A stretch of 37,285 nt of DNA from JALOOE01 sp964423545 (GTDB lineage Bacteria; Chloroflexota; Anaerolineae; CG2-30-64-16): the NCBI GenBank assembly GCA_964423545.1, contig CAYRFV010000013.1, positions 1 through 37,285 on the forward strand, given 5' to 3'. This document shows positions 31,795-37,285 of this stretch, piece by piece. A model generated the notes under the pieces. It did not search any database. It saw nothing but the letters and a program-made list of their open reading frames with translations, and was not told the DNA's origin. Both the position numbers and the translations under genes were made by a program. Position 1 is the first letter of the stretch, and the number at the start of each line of letters is the position of its first letter.

Positions 31795-32916
31795 ATGGCC
31801 ATCTACTGCGACGTTTCTGCTGCTGTTCACCGTCGAGCCGGGCTGGGCCGCTACGCCGAGAGCCTGGCGCGCGCGCTGCTGCCGCTGTTGGGCGACCGTC
31901 TGGCGCTGTTCTACAACCGGGAGCGCGGCATCGAGCCGCTGGCTGGCCTGGATGCCATTCCGGCGAGCACGGTAGCTCTGGGTTACAAACCGTGGAGGAT
32001 GCTCGTCTGGGCCGGGCAGATCGCCCATGCCGGCTTCAACCGGCTGGCGCCGGGCGCCGAGCTGTTCCACGCCATGGAGCATCTGTTGCTACCGCTGCGC
32101 GGCGTCCCGACCGTACTCACTGTGCACGACCTGATCTTCCGGCGCTATCCGCAGCACCACAGACCCCTCAATCGCTGGTACCTCAACCTGACGTTACCCC
32201 TCTTCTGTCGCCGCGCCACCCGCATCATCGCCGTGTCGGAGCAGAGCAAACGCGACGTAGTCGCCGCTTACGGCATCGAGCCGGCCAAGATCGCGGTCAT
32301 CTACGAGGCGGCCGATGCGCGCTTCCAGCCGCAACCGGCCCCTGTGGTAGCGTCCGTTCGCACGCGCTACCGTCTCCCCGACAGGTACCTGCTGGCGGTC
32401 GGCACGATCGAGCCGCGCAAGAACCTGGGGCGCCTTCTGACCGCCTTTGAGCGCCTGCACGCCGATAGGCTCACCGATGCGCTGGTCATCGTCGGCAAGC
32501 GCGGCTGGTTGTACGACGATTTCCTGGCGCAGTGGGAGGCCTCCCCCGCACGCGACGCCGTCATCTTTCCCGGCTGGATCGAGGACGCCGACCTGCCTGC
32601 AATCTATGCCGCCGCGCAGGCGTTAGCCCTGCCGAGTGTTTTCGAGGGCTTTGGCCTGCCCATCCTGGAAGCAATGGGGTGCGGCACACCGGTCGCCTGC
32701 TCGAACACATCGAGCCTGCCGGAAGTCGCAGGGGATGCTGCGCTCTTCTTCGATCCGCTGGATGAGGACGCGCTCACGGCCGCGCTCCGTCGCCTGCTCC
32801 GCGATCGAGATCTGGCCGGGTCGCTGGCAGCGCGCGGTCTGGCGCAGGCAGCCCGTTTCTCTTGGCGGCGCGCCGCGCAGGAGACTGCCGCTCTCTACCG
32901 CGAGCTGCTGCCATGA
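31795..32916 (+). CDS. Family 4 glycosyltransferase
   Basis: A 373-residue GT-B enzyme with the complete GT4 pattern: CDVSAAVHRRAGLGRYAESLARAL with the glycine loop, LTVHDLIFRRYPQHH, the switch YLLAVGTIEPRKNLGRLLTAFERL, and the donor site ALPSVFEGFGLPILEAMGCGTPVACSNTSSLPEVAGDAALFFDPLD with both glutamates of E-x7-E. It resembles mannosyl- or rhamnosyl-transferases of the WbaZ/MtfB type. The stop overlaps the start of the following gene, which encodes a clear paralogue, so the pair probably arose by tandem duplication and now adds different or successive residues. Confidence 0.92.
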   Translation: MAIYCDVSAAVHRRAGLGRYAESLARALLPLLGDRLALFYNRERGIEPLAGLDAIPASTVALGYKPWRMLVWAGQIAHAGFNRLAPGAELFHAMEHLLLPLRGVPTVLTVHDLIFRRYPQHHRPLNRWYLNLTLPLFCRRATRIIAVSEQSKRDVVAAYGIEPAKIAVIYEAADARFQPQPAPVVASVRTRYRLPDRYLLAVGTIEPRKNLGRLLTAFERLHADRLTDALVIVGKRGWLYDDFLAQWEASPARDAVIFPGWIEDADLPAIYAAAQALALPSVFEGFGLPILEAMGCGTPVACSNTSSLPEVAGDAALFFDPLDEDALTAALRRLLRDRDLAGSLAARGLAQAARFSWRRAAQETAALYRELLP

Positions 32917-34136
32917 CCCGCTATGTTCTCGACGCACGCACAGCCACGCCGCACTTTCCGGGCATCGGGCGCTACATCACGAGCCTGGCGGCTGCACTGG
33001 CGCCGCTGATGGCAGCCGATGAGCGGCTGACGGTCCTGCATGATCCTGACCACCCGCTCGTGCTGGCCCCTTCACCCACACTGACCCTTGAGCCTGTCTC
33101 GGTCTCGTCCTTTGCCCTCGCACAGCAGTGGCAGATTCCTCGCTTGTTGCGCGATCTTGCAACCACTGGCTCGCGATCCACAGGCAGCGCGCCATCGCCG
33201 GTGACCGATCGTCCCCGGTCAACGGTTCTCTACCACAGCGGCTACAATCTGATGCCGTATGCGCCCGGCGTGCCGACGATCCTGACCGCCTACGATCTCA
33301 TTCCGCTGCTGCTGCCGCAGCAGAGCAGCGGCCGGGCGCGGTTGCTGGCGCGCTGGGCGAACATCCTGGCACTGCGCACAGCGCACCTGGTGCTGGCGGT
33401 CTCCGAGGCTACGCGACGGGACTACCTGGCTCACTTCCGCGTGCCTCCGGATCGCATCATCACGACACCGCTCGCAGCGGATGCGACCTTCCGGCCCATC
33501 TCCCCCCAAGGGATTGCGGCGTTGCGCGCCCGGTGCGCGCTGCCTGAGCGGTACGTCCTTTACCTGGGCAGCAACAAACCGCACAAGAATCTTGTCCGGC
33601 TGGTGGAGGCATGGCACATGGTAACAATCGGGCAGCGCGCAGCAGATGGCGCCATGGACTCCAACTCGCGTACGCGGCCGCGCTCAACACGTCTCGTCAT
33701 CGCCGGTGCATGGGACGAGCGCTATCCGCACGCCAGGCAGCGTGCGACGCAGCTCGGGCTGGAGGGGGACGTGCTCTTCCTGGGTGCGATGTCCGGAGCG
33801 GATCTACCAGCGCTCTACGCCGGAGCTGAAATCTTTGTGTTCCCCAGCCTCTATGAGGGCTTCGGCCTCCCCGTGCTGGAGGCGATGGCCTGCGGCGCTC
33901 CGGTGATCTGCTCCGACGCGTCGAGCCTGCCAGAGGTGGCAGGAACAGCCGCGCTCCTGGTCGATCCGCTCGATGCTGGGGCGATGGCCGCTGCGATCTC
34001 CCGCGTCCTGGCGGACGCAACGCTTCGCGAACAGATGCGCGCTGCAGGACTGGCCCAGGCCGGTCGCTTCACTTGGGCACGCACCGCGCAACAGACCCTC
34101 GCTGCCTATCGCCAGGTTTCGAACAAGATAAGCTGA
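32913..34136 (+). CDS. Family 4 glycosyltransferase with two linker insertions
   Basis: A 407-residue paralogue of the preceding transferase. It has LDARTATPHFPGIGRYITSLAAAL, LTAYDLIPLLLP, YVLYLGSNKPHKNLVRLVEAW, and FVFPSLYEGFGLPVLEAMACGAPVICSDASSLPEVAGTAALLVDPLD with an intact E-x7-E. Two Ser/Arg/Thr-rich insertions absent from its neighbour lie at about residues 84-103 and 238-259. Both finish in RPRST before the next core beta-strand. They probably form surface loops. ATG 32913 overlaps the previous stop. The acceptor and donor are unknown. It lies 6 nt before the next transferase gene. Confidence 0.9.
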   Translation: MTRYVLDARTATPHFPGIGRYITSLAAALAPLMAADERLTVLHDPDHPLVLAPSPTLTLEPVSVSSFALAQQWQIPRLLRDLATTGSRSTGSAPSPVTDRPRSTVLYHSGYNLMPYAPGVPTILTAYDLIPLLLPQQSSGRARLLARWANILALRTAHLVLAVSEATRRDYLAHFRVPPDRIITTPLAADATFRPISPQGIAALRARCALPERYVLYLGSNKPHKNLVRLVEAWHMVTIGQRAADGAMDSNSRTRPRSTRLVIAGAWDERYPHARQRATQLGLEGDVLFLGAMSGADLPALYAGAEIFVFPSLYEGFGLPVLEAMACGAPVICSDASSLPEVAGTAALLVDPLDAGAMAAAISRVLADATLREQMRAAGLAQAGRFTWARTAQQTLAAYRQVSNKIS

Positions 34137-34142
34137 GCCACA

Positions 34143-35276
34143 ATGCAGATTCTCCACATCTACAAAGACTATTTCCCTGTCCTCGGCGGCATCGAGAACC
34201 ATGTCCGGCTCTTGGCCGAAGGGCAGGCTGCCGCCGGACATGCGGTCACCGTGTTGGTCTGCGACCCGGGTCGCGCGACGCGCGTCGCGGACATCGGCGG
34301 CGTGCGCGTGATCAAGGCCGCCCGGCTCGCCACCGCGGCCTCCACCCCCCTCAGCGTGGCCCTGCCGTGGCAGTTGCGCCATCAGCAACCGGATGTCGTG
34401 CACCTGCACTTTCCCTACCCCCTGGGGGAAGTCAGCCAATGGCTGCTCCGCCGCGGCCGCGCAACGGTGTTGACCTACCACAGCGACATCGTGCGGCAGG
34501 CCGGCATCCTCCGTTTCTACCGGCCCCTCCTGATGCGTGCATTGCGGTTTGTCGACGCGATCATCATCGGCAGCCCGCCGATGCGCGGCAGCTTCTACCT
34601 CAGGGAACACCAGGCCAAGCTGCACCTCATTCCTTACGGGATACCGCTAGCCCGCTTCAGCGCGCGTCCTGAGGACGACGACCTGGCGCGCGCGCGGCAG
34701 CGCTATCTGGGCCAACCCATGCCGCATGCGGGCGTTGAGCTGCCGCTGCTGCTCTTTGTCGGGCGACTCCGTTACTACAAGGGACTGGACTTTCTGATCC
34801 GCGCGTTGCCTTCGATCCAGGCGCGGCTGCTGGTGATCGGCATCGGGCCGATGGAGCAGGAATGGAAGGAGTTGGCGCAGGAGGTCGGCGTGGCCGAGCG
34901 CGTGATTTGGGGCGGTGAAGCGCCCGAAGCCGACCTTCCGTTGCTCTATCATCTTGCCGACCTGTTCGTGCTGCCGGCCAGCCACTCCAGTGAGGCCTTT
35001 GGCCTGGTGCAGGTCGAGGCGATGGCTGCCGGGACGCCGGTCGTGTGCACCGAGGTGGGCACCGGCACATCGTATGTCAATCGGGATCGCGTGACCGGAC
35101 GCGTCGTTCCGCCGCGCGATCCGGCAGCGTTGGCTGTCGCTATCTCCGAGCTGCTGGGCGATCCCACTGCTCGACTCGCGATGTCCGCCGCGGCCCAGTC
35201 TCGCGTCGCTGCGGAGTTCGAACAGACGGTGATGGTGGAACGAGTGCTGGCAACATATCAAAGATTAGTTGTGTGA
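34143..35276 (+). CDS. Family 4 glycosyltransferase
   Basis: A 377-residue GT-B enzyme. The sequence reads MQILHIYKDYFPVLGGIENHVRLLAEG at the acceptor loop, DVVHLHFPYPLGEVSQWLL, TYHSDIVRQ, the switch LLLFVGRLRYYKGLDFLIRAL, and the donor region LFVLPASHSSEAFGLVQVEAMAAGTPVVCTEVGTGTSYVN with both donor-site glutamates (EAFGLVQVE). It is closest in form to WbaZ/PimB-like mannosyltransferases. It is the last of the tightly spaced series. A 100-bp gap follows that may contain a weak promoter. Confidence 0.92.
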   Translation: MQILHIYKDYFPVLGGIENHVRLLAEGQAAAGHAVTVLVCDPGRATRVADIGGVRVIKAARLATAASTPLSVALPWQLRHQQPDVVHLHFPYPLGEVSQWLLRRGRATVLTYHSDIVRQAGILRFYRPLLMRALRFVDAIIIGSPPMRGSFYLREHQAKLHLIPYGIPLARFSARPEDDDLARARQRYLGQPMPHAGVELPLLLFVGRLRYYKGLDFLIRALPSIQARLLVIGIGPMEQEWKELAQEVGVAERVIWGGEAPEADLPLLYHLADLFVLPASHSSEAFGLVQVEAMAAGTPVVCTEVGTGTSYVNRDRVTGRVVPPRDPAALAVAISELLGDPTARLAMSAAAQSRVAAEFEQTVMVERVLATYQRLVV

Positions 35277-35277
35277 A

Positions 35278-35307
35278 TTGGCCTTTTGCACCGGAGTGGG
35301 GTAGGAT
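35278..35307 (+). promoter_or_regulatory. Weak candidate promoter before the ligase/polymerase gene
   Basis: TTGGCC (35278-35283) and TAGGAT (35302-35307) with an 18-bp spacer sit in the only gap of 100 bp in the second half of the cluster. Each hexamer has about four matches to consensus. It may allow partly independent expression of the last gene. The evidence is thin. Confidence 0.3.
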
Positions 35308-35376
35308 AGGGCATTGGGTGCGTTTCGCGCCCGAGGTAACGACCGGCGGGAACTCGCCTTGTGAGACGGACAGGTC

Positions 35377-37285
35377 ATGCCAACGAAACTGAGCCGCATC
35401 TGTGAAGGGATCATGGAGGCGGGATGGCTCACCGCTCTGATCGCCACCCCTCTCTTCTTCAACACCTCGTCGAGTCGCGTTTTCGAGCCGGATAAGCTGC
35501 ACCTGTTGCGCTCCATCGCCCTGATCATGGCAGTGGCGTGGATCGTCCAGTTGCTGGACACCGGACTTAGCGGATGGATACGCGAGCGGAGGGGCGGTTT
35601 CTGGTCGGCGCTCCGGCAGACGCCGTTAGTGCTGCCGACGCTCGCCCTGGCTGTCGCTTATCTGTTGAGCACCGCGCTCTCCCTGGTGCCTCGCATCAGC
35701 TTTTTCGGCTCCTACGTGAGGATGCAGGGCGCCTACACGTTCATCAGCTACCTGATGATCTTTTTCATGGTCCTGACGCATCTGCGCACGCGGGCCCAGA
35801 TCAATCGCATCTCGCACGCAATCATCGTCACCAGCCTGCCGATCGCCATCTACGGCATCTTTCAGCACTCTGGCCTGGACCCGTTGCCCTGGGGCGGCGA
35901 CGTTCGCGAACGCGTGGCCGCCAACATGGGCAATGCGATCTTCGTGGCTGCCTACCTGATCATCGCCCTGTTCATCACCCTGGAGCGCTTGGTCGACAGC
36001 GTGGCTTCCTTGCTCAATGAGGAGAAGGGCACCACGGCCGATGCGCTGCGCGCGGGCGCGTACTTCTTCGTTCTGGCGGTCCAACTGATCACCATCTATT
36101 TCACCCAGAGCCGCGGACCGTGGGGCGGTCTTGCCGCCGGGGCCTATGTGTTTGCCATGCTCGGCCTGCTGCTGGTGACGCGCTGGGCGGCAGGACGTTC
36201 CGCCGTGCCGCGGGTGTTGGCATGGCTCACGCACAACGTGCGTGCGCTCTGGGTGGGGCTGATTGGTCTGACCCTTGCCGGTCTGATCGTCCTGGGCGTC
36301 ATGAATATCCCACAGGGGCCGCTCAAGGCGGTATGCGGTCAGCGCTATATCGGCCGTCTGTGCACCCTGTTCAGCCTGACGGAGGGCACCAACGCGGTGC
36401 GCGCCCTGATCTGGGAGGGGGTGGTCGACATGATGCTGAAGCCCCACGCCCCGATCCAGGCGCCAGACGGCGCGAGCGATGCGTGGAATCCTGTCCGGCC
36501 GCTGATAGGCTATGGCCCCGAGTCGATGTGGGTCGCCTACAATCGATTCTACCCCTCCGATCTGGCACACTACGAAGCACGCAACGCGTCACCGGACCGG
36601 TCGCACAACGAAACCTTCGACGCCATCGTGCGCACCGGGCTGATCGGTTTCGGCATTCAGTTGTGGCTGTATATCAGCATCTTCTACTACGCCTTGCGCT
36701 GGCTGGGCCTGATGGAGGGCCGCAGACAGCGCAACATGTTCCTTGGTTTCCTGGCCGGCGGTGCGGTCCTGGGCGTCTTGCTCCCGCTGATAGTTGATGG
36801 CAGCCTGCGCCTGGCCGGCATCGGCCTTCCAGCGGGCCTGATCCTGGGGCTGATCGTCTACGTGACCGTCGACCTGCTCTTGACGCCGACCGCGAACAGC
36901 CACGACGCAATGCAGGCCAACGCACCCGCGGCGATTGCGAGCGGGGGAGGCCGCCGCCAACTGCTGTTGCTGACGATCTTTGCGGCGATCATTGCGCACT
37001 TCTTCGAGATTCACCTCGGCATTGCCATCGCCTCCACGCTGACGACCTTCTGGGTGCTGGCTGCCATGCTCGTCGTCGTCGGCATGGGGTGGGCCAATCC
37101 GACCGAAGAGATCAAGGAAACGTCGCCGCGAAGCGTGCCGGGCGGCTCGCCTCGGCGGGCCGAGGCGCCGATGACCGCGGCCGCCGCGACGCCTCCCAGC
37201 AAACGGAGAGGTGGTGCGCAAGCCCCCGCCCCAGCATCCCAACGTGGCGCTCCCGGCTCGATCCGGCGGGCCAGCGAGCGCGGCC
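35377..37285 (+). CDS. O-antigen ligase/polymerase family membrane protein (3' end outside window)
   Basis: The frame is open from ATG 35377 to the window edge, at least 636 residues. It is a polytopic membrane protein with about ten or more hydrophobic segments. It has the family landmarks FTQSRGPWGGLAAG after a helix, a large extracytoplasmic loop with IGYGPESMW and SHNETFDAIVRTGLIGFG (the Wzy_C signature), and further helices after it. The final 60 or so residues seen are Ala/Pro/Arg-rich and soluble, so a cytoplasmic or C-terminal domain probably continues; some homologues carry TPR repeats there. It either polymerises repeat units (Wzy) or transfers the glycan to a lipid or protein acceptor (WaaL or O-oligosaccharyltransferase). 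The two cannot be told apart by sequence alone. Confidence 0.85.
   Translation, partial: MPTKLSRICEGIMEAGWLTALIATPLFFNTSSSRVFEPDKLHLLRSIALIMAVAWIVQLLDTGLSGWIRERRGGFWSALRQTPLVLPTLALAVAYLLSTALSLVPRISFFGSYVRMQGAYTFISYLMIFFMVLTHLRTRAQINRISHAIIVTSLPIAIYGIFQHSGLDPLPWGGDVRERVAANMGNAIFVAAYLIIALFITLERLVDSVASLLNEEKGTTADALRAGAYFFVLAVQLITIYFTQSRGPWGGLAAGAYVFAMLGLLLVTRWAAGRSAVPRVLAWLTHNVRALWVGLIGLTLAGLIVLGVMNIPQGPLKAVCGQRYIGRLCTLFSLTEGTNAVRALIWEGVVDMMLKPHAPIQAPDGASDAWNPVRPLIGYGPESMWVAYNRFYPSDLAHYEARNASPDRSHNETFDAIVRTGLIGFGIQLWLYISIFYYALRWLGLMEGRRQRNMFLGFLAGGAVLGVLLPLIVDGSLRLAGIGLPAGLILGLIVYVTVDLLLTPTANSHDAMQANAPAAIASGGGRRQLLLLTIFAAIIAHFFEIHLGIAIASTLTTFWVLAAMLVVVGMGWANPTEEIKETSPRSVPGGSPRRAEAPMTAAAATPPSKRRGGAQAPAPASQRGAPGSIRRASERG

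Overview
The window is GC-rich bacterial DNA with almost every gene on the + strand. It carries sugar-nucleotide, isoprenoid, translation and cell-surface glycan genes. No rRNA, CRISPR array, insertion sequence, integrase or phage gene was seen. Gene content (an exonuclease-helicase DinG of the fused type, a ResB-like protein, EF-P, large glycan clusters with AsnB-like amidotransferases) would fit a Chloroflexota bacterium. That placement is an impression from gene content, not a phylogenetic result.

Region 1 (1-6265): the 3' end of metK and its probable terminator. Then a strong promoter (TTGCCG-17-TATAAT) precedes a GDP-4-keto-6-deoxymannose reductase, gmd, a phosphohexomutase, a TatD-type hydrolase and a long-chain polyprenyl diphosphate synthase. 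The first two enzymes together would make GDP-D-rhamnose from GDP-mannose. The synthase could supply the lipid carrier used by the glycan genes.

Region 2 (6266-14755): two glycosyltransferases, the DinG-type helicase with an N-terminal DEDDh exonuclease, and then a complex control region of 223 bp ahead of efp. A tRNA-Thr(CGU) gene with its own promoter and terminator follows, then an orphan ResB-like membrane protein and uridine kinase. The efp control region combines a three-copy alternating 8-bp palindromic motif, a consensus sigma70-type promoter, a hairpin that covers the Shine-Dalgarno of a 24-codon leader ORF, and a second 13-bp stem over the leader ORF body.

Region 3 (14756-37285): one long glycan gene cluster, nearly gapless up to 35276 and probably one operon to that point. 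The final gene, separated by 100 bp, may be read through from it or from its own weak promoter. It opens with a cassette resembling the pathway for UDP-2,3-diacetamido-2,3-dideoxy-uronic acid: two Gfo/Idh dehydrogenases, a WbpD-type acetyltransferase, a WbpE-type aminotransferase and a WecB/WbpI-type epimerase. It continues with a methyltransferase, eight glycosyltransferases, two AsnB-like amidotransferases, a Wzx-like flippase and, running off the end of the window, a Wzy/WaaL-type polymerase or ligase. The inferred product is a surface polysaccharide or protein-linked glycan containing diamino-uronic acid units that may be amidated. The UDP-GlcNAc 6-dehydrogenase (WbpA), the initiating phosphoglycosyltransferase and any chain-length regulator are not in the window.
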